From: a virus
DNA length: 32,358 nt
Reading direction: 5' to 3' (one strand)
IMG/VR virus record: IMGVR_UViG_3300018081_000009
Coordinates: 1-32,358 of that record
Part shown: positions 23,201-29,767 of the stretch, in pieces
How the letters are laid out: every line of letters starts with the position of its first letter
Numbering within the stretch: position 1 is the stretch's first letter
The notes under the pieces: generated by a model
Database searches by the model: none
What the model saw: the letters and a program-made list of their open reading frames with translations, nothing else
What the model was told of the DNA's origin: nothing
Made by a program: the position numbers and the translations under genes

Positions 23201-24858
23201 GCATTGATCTCGATCCTGTTCTCGGCTCGCATGATGCGGCCCACATGCTTGGACAGCTCCTCGTCAGTGGCCCCGGCGATAGAGAGCCACTTCTCCATCT
23301 CGCCCGCTACCACATCTCTGCTGGTGGCATCGATAGGCCCACGGGCCGGCATGTCCATGCCGTAGTTAGTCAGAGCGTTGGTCTCGTAGGGGTCCCGCCC
23401 TAAGGCAGGCATAGACACAGTGGACTGTCGGCGGATGCTCGTTCCCAGCTCCTTGCGCAGGATGTCGTCCACTTCATCCACGCTGCGGGTGTCTGCCAGC
23501 CTCGTGGCCAGGTCCCCGTTGACCTTGCGGTTGAGACCCCGCCACACTGTGTACGGATCGTTGGTCTTAGCCAACCACTCCTTACGGGCCATGCCTTCGG
23601 CCGATGACAGCCACTTGTCTCGGGTGGGTCCGACCATGAAGTTTCGGATCCCCCGCACCAGACCCGCCTTCTCCTCTATGTCCGGGGCCAGGAACATGCG
23701 GGGAGACATCACGGCCTTGCCGCCCTTGCCCAGTGCGAATGCGGTAGGGTCGGCTAGCTGGACTCCCAGGTCGGTGATGCCGGACACCAGTTGGAAGGGC
23801 TTGGAGTCTACGGCGAAGGGAAGGGCGTCTGCCAGCCACCTGCCTGCCGTCACGTTGTGGGATCCGATCTTGCCCCTCTCAGCCTCACGTCGTCGACGCT
23901 CGTCCGCCACCTGAGACTCGGGATCGACCAGCATACCCGAGCCGGCGCTGAGTCCTGTCTGAGCCTGGATAAGGAGATCGCTCTGAGGCTCGGTCCAGTC
24001 AACGTGCTTGCCGTGAGCGGCCCCATAGATGTTTCGGATCTGGCCTTGCAGCTCCTGCACCGGCATGTCCAGGGTGGTGGCCCCGGCCCTGATCAAGGCA
24101 TTGAATCCTGTGGGTCCGGCTGCGGCCTTGCGCTGCGCTCTGACGGCCAGGCGCAGAGGGTCCGTCTCAGGATCGTAGTTGATGACCCGGCTCTCTCCGG
24201 CCCGGACATACTCTACAGTCCGCTTCCCATCTCGGAAGTTGACCTCGTTGCGGTCACTCGACACCATCCGGGTGGGGTGGCCACGATAGTTGACATACTC
24301 CAGGTCTATGCCGGCGTGCATGAACTGGTCGGACAGCCTCTCCCAGGCCGCTCTCTGTGCCTTGTTGTCGGATGTGGGCTCGGTTAAAACCCCGTTGTCA
24401 TCGAACAAGCCCGCACTCTGGGCCGCCTCAATGGAGGACTGGAACAGGGACTGCCTGTCCTCGGGCAGAGCTGCCAGCTTGGTAGCCCGGGTCTCCTGCT
24501 TGTTCTCTCCCAGCAACTCAGCGGTCTGGCGGAAGATGTTGCTGCCTCCACGCCTCTCACGACGGGCTCCAGGAGTATCCAGAAAGTCTCCGTAGCTAGT
24601 GCCCTGGGGATGGCGACGTAGCCACTGGCGGGTGGACAGCTCCCCCAGCTTGGCGGCCGTGCCCTCCCGATACTGCTTGGTCCGGGCCAGAGCCATGAAG
24701 GCATCGGGGGTCATGTGAGGGTAGCGTTGAGCCTCCCGACTAAGGCGATCAACTCTCTTGGGGTCGGTGGCCATAGCTCGGACACGGGATGTCTGCCTGC
24801 GCTGAACGAAAGACTCGACCTCGGCTAGCTCACGATATACGTCGTCCAGAAAGGGCAT
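20257..24858 (-). CDS. 1533-residue large virion protein (ejection protein candidate)
   Basis: The largest gene of the window. The protein is largely helical and charged, with no clear enzyme motif. A section near residues 950-1070 (PTNKLSRAPMFKQSYWRE ... LLYDLTKKNKIMDGLRLIFPFGEAWKEV) resembles stretches I recall from giant virion proteins of environmental podo- and siphophages. Just after it come hydrophobic or amphipathic stretches (LIFPFGEAWKEVVTRWMG and GTVMPGLGPVAQIPVGWLAA) that could enter a membrane. Size and place after the portal match T7 gp16-like internal proteins that form the DNA-ejection channel. A tape measure is less likely since no tail-tube genes are seen. Coupled at both ends. 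Confidence 0.6.
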   Translation of the reverse strand: MPFLDDVYRELAEVESFVQRRQTSRVRAMATDPKRVDRLSREAQRYPHMTPDAFMALARTKQYREGTAAKLGELSTRQWLRRHPQGTSYGDFLDTPGARRERRGGSNIFRQTAELLGENKQETRATKLAALPEDRQSLFQSSIEAAQSAGLFDDNGVLTEPTSDNKAQRAAWERLSDQFMHAGIDLEYVNYRGHPTRMVSSDRNEVNFRDGKRTVEYVRAGESRVINYDPETDPLRLAVRAQRKAAAGPTGFNALIRAGATTLDMPVQELQGQIRNIYGAAHGKHVDWTEPQSDLLIQAQTGLSAGSGMLVDPESQVADERRRREAERGKIGSHNVTAGRWLADALPFAVDSKPFQLVSGITDLGVQLADPTAFALGKGGKAVMSPRMFLAPDIEEKAGLVRGIRNFMVGPTRDKWLSSAEGMARKEWLAKTNDPYTVWRGLNRKVNGDLATRLADTRSVDEVDDILRKELGTSIRRQSTVSMPALGRDPYETNALTNYGMDMPARGPIDATSRDVVAGEMEKWLSIAGATDEELSKHVGRIMRAENRIEINAGVVSSLKESGGILERGGIADQRLRSKLTALYDNAHEEGSRTWVDSLAHQGQTDNVVVVDGKPAWDTAAHLYIEHAPETLQLPDARNVRRSLSKWHGILAKPDTGELRIGFAAAEFLQNELWKPVQLVTRIAWPIRVIGEEQVRLAAAGYDSMFNHPVSAIAGIMGRHHATDLAGNLIEESHALKSSLTRVHGDWIDRAVPTGRKTVYSKARLHEREQFENAWASEIARLANDPVSKYVANSDDLNEAKTWFQRGAGQKFKSDMAQAHPARFADPRDSDEYIESVSRRLENAHGGNPTLLDAIRTGQWDGKNILDGNHLDTTFKANLPGMADRYAPEKLVGDDVFALKGRDRVLQSWDRTVDKMFGLLMTNPTNKLSRAPMFKQSYWREVERLFPFADEETRLAMVESAKNANIGSRAIRRMERGGASKKVGDLRLHEVDMLAKGNALDETKNLLYDLTKKNKIMDGLRLIFPFGEAWKEVVTRWMGADGLLWRNPKTVRRFQQLVQGARGEELGDFLGQEDGQGFFWENQFGEQVFIYPGSTLLTDKLLGVPVPLTGRVQGLSMFGTVMPGLGPVAQIPVGWLAANKPGPQVAKDFMTDVLNFEIGPMGTVEENLLPFGAVGAEDQAGVASAFNFMPPWVKAMGQFITDGDVNGKQWNTTVMEVAGYLKTTGEYDGSVEDQQRLMEDASKRARGLYLIKALTAGVVPASPDTEFMVETNSGELVRAAALSQELRDLRAQDFNEADRLFLDKYGEDVLGVIGTSMTTSSNYAVPASKAGVQWVMRNPGVEDRLPHTYGFFAPESDDTDLTLYNDNFRKGESIRLNPSTWIRLMNNTIGDMMYREANAEVGEDANTDEGRAYLRDVRDQIWAEYPGWRDESGKLTVPSDQAFISELERAAIDPVVRKTDAGKGLSEYLEGRQQVVDYAASQDRAWPSTAEDMADARAYLRELATWVTERHPGFARLYDYVLSRETETDEDTG

Positions 24859-25232
24859 CAGGACTCATCTTCGGCCATGGCAATAAGGGGAGCCAGATGC
24901 TTGGCATACTCTGGAAACTCAGCCACCAGGGCCCGGATGTCGAAGAGGGCGTCGTTCTGGGCGACAGCGGGGTTGAGAACCTCTGAGCCCGGACCGGGTC
25001 CAGTATCTATGCCGGCGGTGACAGGCTCGGTAGGGCGCTGAGATGCAGCTTCTAGAGGGGTAAGTTGCCCCGGCTGAGGCAGCTCGGGAGTCTGGGTGAC
25101 CGCTTCTCGCCTCTTTCCCTCACCGTAGGCGGCAGGAGCCGGACCCCGGGCGGTACGGGGGCCCGCCTGTAGGTCTGATCGCTGCTCATACGTGCCAGTC
25201 CTAGTGCCAGCACGAGGTCCACCGCTGGGCAT
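24858..25232 (-). CDS. Disordered proline-rich hypothetical protein
   Basis: The 124-residue product starts at ATG 25232 (TGATG overlap; a GTG one codon earlier is also possible). The first 80 residues are rich in Pro, Gly, Arg and Thr and look disordered; the last 30 (NDALFDIRALVAEFPEYAKHLAPLIAMAEDES) form an acidic amphipathic helix. It sits between small post-portal genes and the 1533-residue protein, so it may be a chaperone-like or minor virion protein. No family recognised. Confidence 0.6.
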   Translation of the reverse strand: MPSGGPRAGTRTGTYEQRSDLQAGPRTARGPAPAAYGEGKRREAVTQTPELPQPGQLTPLEAASQRPTEPVTAGIDTGPGPGSEVLNPAVAQNDALFDIRALVAEFPEYAKHLAPLIAMAEDES

Positions 25233-25372
25233 CACTTGCCTCTCTTCTTGCCTCCACCTTTATATCCATGGGCGTAGGCGGCCCGGCCCTGGCGATCAGC
25301 CTGAGCCTTGGTGGGATAGACCTTGCCAGACTTGCCCCACCTGTAGCCACCCTTCACCTTGTGGGTGGGCAT
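25232..25372 (-). CDS. Small conserved phage basic protein (HKVKGGYRWGKSGK type)
   Basis: A 46-residue protein with 15 Lys/Arg residues: MPTHKVKGGYRWGKSGKVYP, then TKAQADRQGRAAYAHGYK and a Lys/Gly tail. This K-x-GG-[YF]-[RK]-WG-x-[ST]-GK-x-Y-x-T-x-x-x-A-x-x-Q-[GA]-x-A-I/A-Y-A-x-G pattern is well known from memory in very small proteins of many unrelated phages; the function is not established. It begins one base after the upstream stop and its own stop overlaps the next start. The short length keeps it below usual gene-calling limits. Confidence 0.8.
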   Translation of the reverse strand: MPTHKVKGGYRWGKSGKVYPTKAQADRQGRAAYAHGYKGGGKKRGK

Positions 25373-25373
25373 G

Positions 25374-25643
25374 TTACTTGGACTTGGGATAGACCCGCTC
25401 GGTCACGGACTCCCGGTGAGCCTTCTGCTGCGAAGGGTCGAGGGTTACGCCCTTGGGGACCTTGCCGACAGGCACGTCTCGGTAGACCTCGACGTACTCG
25501 TCTGAGCCGGGCCTCAGCTCATAGTGGACGTTGGTTCCGTCGTCCAGTTGCACATTCTTGTGCGAATAGAAACCTTCCTGGGGATCACTCATTGCGCCTC
25601 CTGTGGCGACTTGTTGGGTTCCGGTTACTGCGGACGTGGGCAT
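25374..25643 (-). CDS. Small protein with capsid-like N-terminal peptide
   Basis: Starting at ATG 25643, immediately after the previous stop (TAAATG), the 89-residue product begins MPTSAVTGTQQVA, matching 11 of the first 13 residues of the major capsid protein. The body is a small beta-rich domain (NVQLDDGTNVHYEL, EYVEVYRDVPVGKVPKGV) with a basic end. A second start, ATG 25592, has AGGAGG four bases upstream and would remove the capsid-like peptide (72 residues). Both starts have plausible signals (TAGGT precedes the long start, as in the capsid gene). Function unknown; a head-associated protein is suggested by the shared peptide. Confidence 0.65.
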   Translation of the reverse strand: MPTSAVTGTQQVATGGAMSDPQEGFYSHKNVQLDDGTNVHYELRPGSDEYVEVYRDVPVGKVPKGVTLDPSQQKAHRESVTERVYPKSK

Positions 25644-25814
25644 TTAGTACCTACGTCCACGTGAGCGAGTCCGGCTTGGAGCGGACCTACCACTCCTAGA
25701 TGGAGAGGACTTGCCACGCTTGGGCTTGGAAGATGCGGCCGCTGCGGTTGCCTGGCCTTTAGCGGACTTGGCAACGCCAGTAGCGGACGCATGTGACTTA
25801 CTAGATCGGGGCAT
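25644..25814 (-). CDS. Protamine-like small basic protein
   Basis: A 56-residue frame starts at ATG 25814, overlapping the portal stop (TGATG), and ends directly before the next ATG. The product has 15 Lys/Arg, no Asp or Glu, and is otherwise Ser, Ala and Gly, with a C-terminal SRSGRSAPSRTRSRGRRY tail resembling protamines or SR-rich peptides. It should bind nucleic acid strongly. Coupling to the portal gene suggests a head-internal or packaging role. No named family is assigned; coding is supported by perfect junctions and by filling the whole interval. Confidence 0.65.
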   Translation of the reverse strand: MPRSSKSHASATGVAKSAKGQATAAAASSKPKRGKSSPSRSGRSAPSRTRSRGRRY

Positions 25815-27598
25815 CATCTCATCCTTATGGCTTGGTCGGTTACACCGATTTGACTCAACATCTGAGCCATGTTACCCAGTGACGGCGAGGGTTCACCGAC
25901 TGCCGGGATACCTCCAGGCGCTCCCTCGGGGGCTAGACCTGGCTGAGCCTCCGGGGTCCCGGGCTCAGCACCCAGAGCCTGGGCCTCTTGCAGCTTCTTG
26001 TTGATGTCGTCTACAGCCTCGTACCACTTCTCCCCCTTGGCGAGGCGCATGGCAAACTCAGCCACCTGAGCTGCTTGCCATGGAGCATCGGGGGAAGCGG
26101 CTTGCTCCTGGAAGGCTGCGAAGAACGCATCCTCAGTAGCTTCCAGGCGGATCTCATTTTCCATCGCCTCGTCATCATCGACCATGGGATCGACCTTCAT
26201 GAAGCCACGTCGGCTCATAGTCCGCTGCGCAATCCGCTGTCCCCCGTTGATCACTAGGTCCGATATGTCGTATCCGGTGACGGGGAAATCAACGACATGC
26301 TGGGCCCCTGCCTCGAACACTTCGGAGGGTCGATAGTTGATCGAGCCCCTGACTCCCTTGGTCGAGACATAGAAGGTCTTGTTGTAGTCGAAGTACGCCT
26401 TATCGATCTCGATGGCCCGTAGGTTCTCGTCGTGCAGGGCCTCGGCGAACATGTCCTGAGCGTCTGCGATGGTGAAGTCCACGGCTGCCCCCATAACCTG
26501 AGTACCTCGACGGGCGGTGCGCACGTTGGTGGGGCTCATACCTCCGAACTCTGCCGGCAGACCGGCTGTCTGACGCTGTGCATACTGGAGATCGTTGCGG
26601 ACCGTGCTGCCTCGCAGCGAGGGGTCGAGGGGGGTGTGCACGAGCTGGCCATTGGTGATGACCCCGGGCTCTCCTGTCTGGGCGTCCGGAAGCTGGACTA
26701 CGTGGGGGATGGCACCGTTCTGCGAATTCACGAGCCACGGGGTGGGGTAGATGGCCTTCCTCGTGGCGATCACCTCTAGGGCCATCAGGGCAGCCTCTGT
26801 CTTATACATGCCGAGGATGGCATCGAAGTGCCCTGCCGAGCGGTCCAGGGTGACCCGGGACGGGATGACCACCCAGCACATGCCGGCCCGGTTAGGAGTG
26901 CGGGTCAGCTCGCAATGCTCGGCCCCGGTGCTGGCGGCGAAGTTCTGATCTGAGTCAGCCTGGCCCAGCAGGACCCACACTACCTCTTCGGCATCGATGT
27001 ATTCGAGGCACTCGAACTCGTCGTTGTTCTTGGCCGCCCCTTGGTTCTTGCGAATGACTAGTAAGGCATCGGGATAGTTGTCTGCTAGCCATCGATAGTC
27101 CCGGCGGTGGCGGACAATGCAGTCAGCCGGCGTGAAGCTGTCGAGATGAAGGTGCGAGGGGTACACGTTGAAGGGGTCCACGGGGTCCCAGACCGGGCAG
27201 CTATGAGTGGGATCGGGACGCACGACCACAGGAGCCTTGCCGTATCCGAGTAGCCATCGTGCCCGACGCCCGGTCACCTTCTTGAGGTGTGACTTCTCCC
27301 AGTATCCGTGGATGATCTGCTTGCGCTTTCCGGCCTTCTCCTCGGACTGCTTGATCCCAGGCTTCAATGGAGGGTGCTGCATAGAGGGCAGGACGGATGA
27401 GATACGCCTGGCGAACTGGTCTAGGCCCTGTTGGGTCAGGTTGGCAACGGCGGCCTGTTCGTTGCGTGACAGCTCCGGTAGTGGCAGTACAACGTCCCCG
27501 TTATACACGTCCACCACTGAGCGCATTCTATCAAACTCTGCCCCCATATCAGAGAGGCGTTCCCGATATAGGGTAACGATGTCTTCAACTGAGCGCAT
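25814..27598 (-). CDS. Portal protein
   Basis: The 594-residue product starts at ATG 27598, which overlaps the terminase stop (TGATG); a longer frame to 27661 lies inside the terminase gene. The body fits a podovirus-type portal: a helical N-terminal part (VEDIVTLYRERLSDM), VDVYNGDV, the stretch QAAVANLTQQGLDQFARRISSVLP, DPFNVYPSHL, and a long C-terminal helical crown region that is Gln/Ala/Glu-rich (DDINKKLQEAQALG). Position immediately after the large terminase is the classical order. It would form the dodecameric DNA entry ring of the capsid. Confidence 0.85.
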   Translation of the reverse strand: MRSVEDIVTLYRERLSDMGAEFDRMRSVVDVYNGDVVLPLPELSRNEQAAVANLTQQGLDQFARRISSVLPSMQHPPLKPGIKQSEEKAGKRKQIIHGYWEKSHLKKVTGRRARWLLGYGKAPVVVRPDPTHSCPVWDPVDPFNVYPSHLHLDSFTPADCIVRHRRDYRWLADNYPDALLVIRKNQGAAKNNDEFECLEYIDAEEVVWVLLGQADSDQNFAASTGAEHCELTRTPNRAGMCWVVIPSRVTLDRSAGHFDAILGMYKTEAALMALEVIATRKAIYPTPWLVNSQNGAIPHVVQLPDAQTGEPGVITNGQLVHTPLDPSLRGSTVRNDLQYAQRQTAGLPAEFGGMSPTNVRTARRGTQVMGAAVDFTIADAQDMFAEALHDENLRAIEIDKAYFDYNKTFYVSTKGVRGSINYRPSEVFEAGAQHVVDFPVTGYDISDLVINGGQRIAQRTMSRRGFMKVDPMVDDDEAMENEIRLEATEDAFFAAFQEQAASPDAPWQAAQVAEFAMRLAKGEKWYEAVDDINKKLQEAQALGAEPGTPEAQPGLAPEGAPGGIPAVGEPSPSLGNMAQMLSQIGVTDQAIRMR

Positions 27599-29568
27599 CA
27601 GACTCCAGCGGGCTGGCGAAACAAAGGAGAGCGCCGACCGGCCTTCGAACCGCTCATCCAAGATGGCATGTCAGGATACATCGTACCGATCTTTGTATTA
27701 CTTCCCACTATGTCCTGCAAATGGTACTCTCCGAACCACTGAGCCATCACCGCATCGTCGGTGGTCGAATCAGGGTAGAGAGTGACCTCCTGTACCAAGG
27801 GGAGCACGGCGAGGCGACTCTGGGTGGGCCTGTCCCCTGGCAAACGTATACGTCCGAACTTGTATGCCGAGGGCAGGGTAGCGTAGATGCCCAGCTTGGG
27901 GTCGGCCTTGTTCCTGGTAGTATCGTGTTCTATCACGGACACGTTGCGGGTATTGGCCCAGTCTTGGAAGAACCGGTACTGCATGGCCCATCTCTGTGCG
28001 GCGTTACGTTCCATGATCAGGTAGGTGATGGGGTGGCCCTGCTCCTTGGACCATTGGACCCAGTCCTCGGCTAGCCCCTCTAGCCCCTGTCCGTCCTCGG
28101 TGGGCTGGAGGAACTCATTGGCCCCCATCTTCCCCTTCTTCACGTTGATCAGGTAGCGATACCCTGTCATGTTGTCCGTGGCTGCCGGAGGCAAGACATA
28201 CAGCCAGTCCTGGACACTCCAGAACTTGGTGGGGGATGGGTCCACGGTCATGTAGCGCACCGTATAGGAGCCAGGCGGGATGACCTCGGGGAGCTGGCCG
28301 ATGGCTCTATCGTTGTCCCAGCACCCGAGGTAGTCCACTCCGTCGATGTCCCGGCCGCCATGGACCCACACCTTGCGCACTAGGGCCTTGGTGGGGTCGG
28401 TGTCTTCCTGCTGCCACACCGTGTTGTAGTTCCCGCCCTCCTGGGCGCCTCGAAGCCTCTGCCAACCGATCCTCACAGGGTCCAGGAGGCACCCGTCCGG
28501 CCACGGCTGAGCCTTGCGCCCATGATCCCCCTCGCACTTCTCCTCGTAGTGGGCCTTGTAGATGATCTGTGTGTACTTCTGGATCCCACCCGTGGGGTCA
28601 TCGAAGTCCTCGTCGTCTCCCCCTAGCTCAAAAGTGAGGCGCTTGTCAAGGGCATAGCGGTAAACGTCATTGACTCGTAACCTTTGGCCCACGAGGACAA
28701 GAAGACCGCCTGGCTCCAGGCGGGTCTCGGCCTCGTCGTCGTACCACTCGTAGAGGGCGTCCACAGCGTCCTGGTTTCGGAGCATGGCAGGGGTCACGAG
28801 GTCGTCCCAGTTGATGAAGTTGACCCGCCAGCCCAGGAACTTGGCCTCGTACGAGAAGGCGACCCAGGTGGATTCCTTCTCGGCGGTAGGGGTCTCGCCA
28901 TGCTGGGCCACAGTGAACATCGAGCGCCGCCACAGCTCCCCAGCCTGTGGTCTCAGGGCCCCGAAGTCCTTGGAGAGGGTGGTCTCGGCGTCGAATGCCC
29001 AGCCTCGCTGCTTGTCGTAGAGGCGGGCCTGGACGGGGTTGCGCCGTCCCAGAGAGTCTCTGAGGTTGCCCACCAGGCCCTCGGAAATGATCTTGCCGTG
29101 GGATCCGAGCAGTCCTCGCATGGTTCGATCCCGGACCGTGAGCCAGGCGGGGAAGTCATGCGAGAAGATGGTTGTCTTGCCCCCACCGGGAGGGCAGTTG
29201 ACTACGACGTACTCCTCCTCCTCGGACTCCAGCTTCTCGACAAGCTGGTTGGCTGCGATCTCCTGCCACGGGGTGGAGCGCCGGCCGAAATAGCGTGACC
29301 GGAAGTAGCCGAAGTCGGTGAGGGCCCGCTTGGCCTCGGGACTAAGCTGGTCCTCAGTCTTGGGAGGGCCTATGGAGTCGTCGTGCTCACCGGCAAAGCG
29401 TTCGGGACGGGATCCAGGAGTAGAGTGATCAGCCTTGCCGGTTCGCAGAATCCCCTTGGCGCTCGACTCGGAGAATCCTGCCTTCTCCGCTGACGCCTTG
29501 ATCGAGTACCCCTCTCGCCGGTGGCGATAGAACTTCTCGATCTGGGCGGGTCTGATACGGGCTCCCAT
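27598..29568 (-). CDS. terL: Terminase large subunit with N-terminal helix-turn-helix
   Basis: The 656-residue protein has an ATPase domain with Walker A CPPGGGKT (125-132), Walker B FINWDD (251-256) and a coupling-type segment LLVLVGQRLR, then a nuclease domain starting near YMTVDPSPTKFWS (first catalytic Asp) with further acidic positions in MERNAAQRWA and STTDDAVMAQWFGEY. Before the ATPase, residues about 8-45 form a helix-turn-helix-like element (EKFYRHRREGYSIKASAEKAGFSESSAKG) of the type found in small terminases or recombinases. No separate small terminase is visible in the window. The start has no strong ribosome binding site and lies inside the preceding frame. Confidence 0.9.
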   Translation of the reverse strand: MGARIRPAQIEKFYRHRREGYSIKASAEKAGFSESSAKGILRTGKADHSTPGSRPERFAGEHDDSIGPPKTEDQLSPEAKRALTDFGYFRSRYFGRRSTPWQEIAANQLVEKLESEEEEYVVVNCPPGGGKTTIFSHDFPAWLTVRDRTMRGLLGSHGKIISEGLVGNLRDSLGRRNPVQARLYDKQRGWAFDAETTLSKDFGALRPQAGELWRRSMFTVAQHGETPTAEKESTWVAFSYEAKFLGWRVNFINWDDLVTPAMLRNQDAVDALYEWYDDEAETRLEPGGLLVLVGQRLRVNDVYRYALDKRLTFELGGDDEDFDDPTGGIQKYTQIIYKAHYEEKCEGDHGRKAQPWPDGCLLDPVRIGWQRLRGAQEGGNYNTVWQQEDTDPTKALVRKVWVHGGRDIDGVDYLGCWDNDRAIGQLPEVIPPGSYTVRYMTVDPSPTKFWSVQDWLYVLPPAATDNMTGYRYLINVKKGKMGANEFLQPTEDGQGLEGLAEDWVQWSKEQGHPITYLIMERNAAQRWAMQYRFFQDWANTRNVSVIEHDTTRNKADPKLGIYATLPSAYKFGRIRLPGDRPTQSRLAVLPLVQEVTLYPDSTTDDAVMAQWFGEYHLQDIVGSNTKIGTMYPDMPSWMSGSKAGRRSPLFRQPAGV

Positions 29569-29767
29569 AGTAGTGGCCAGGATACAGGGTCTTATCCTGA
29601 TGCCGATACTTGAGGCTCTGGGCTCCGAGAAGGAGTACCGTTCCGAAGAACCCGAGGGCAGTTGTCAGAAGAGTGATGGCGTAGATGGCGGCCAGGTCTC
29701 CCAAGATAACCGACCACAGGCATGTTACGATTGCATAACAGCCGAAGATTGCGAGGATGTATCTCAC
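29429..29767 (-). CDS. Small two-helix membrane protein overlapping terminase
   Basis: GTG 29767 overlaps the stop of the FtsK-like gene (GTGA). The 112-residue product has two membrane segments (about 3-22 and 25-48) and a hydrophilic tail with HQDKTLYPGHYYGSPYQ. The last 46 codons overlap the terminase start region in another frame (140 nt), unusually long for this operon; the true functional part may be only the membrane segments. In actinomycete conjugative elements, small membrane proteins (Spd type) often follow the Tra translocase, so partnership with the upstream gene is a reasonable guess. Confidence 0.55.
   Translation of the reverse strand: MRYILAIFGCYAIVTCLWSVILGDLAAIYAITLLTTALGFFGTVLLLGAQSLKYRHQDKTLYPGHYYGSPYQTRPDREVLSPPARGVLDQGVSGEGRILRVERQGDSANRQG

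Noticed and set aside
20257-24858. Tape measure protein
   Set aside because: Length would fit, but no tail tube, sheath or frameshifted assembly chaperone genes are present, and the neighbours match a short-tailed phage with ejection proteins.
27599-27661. Extended portal start at 27661
   Set aside because: It would lie wholly within the terminase C-terminal coding sequence; ATG 27598 forms the TGATG overlap seen throughout the operon.
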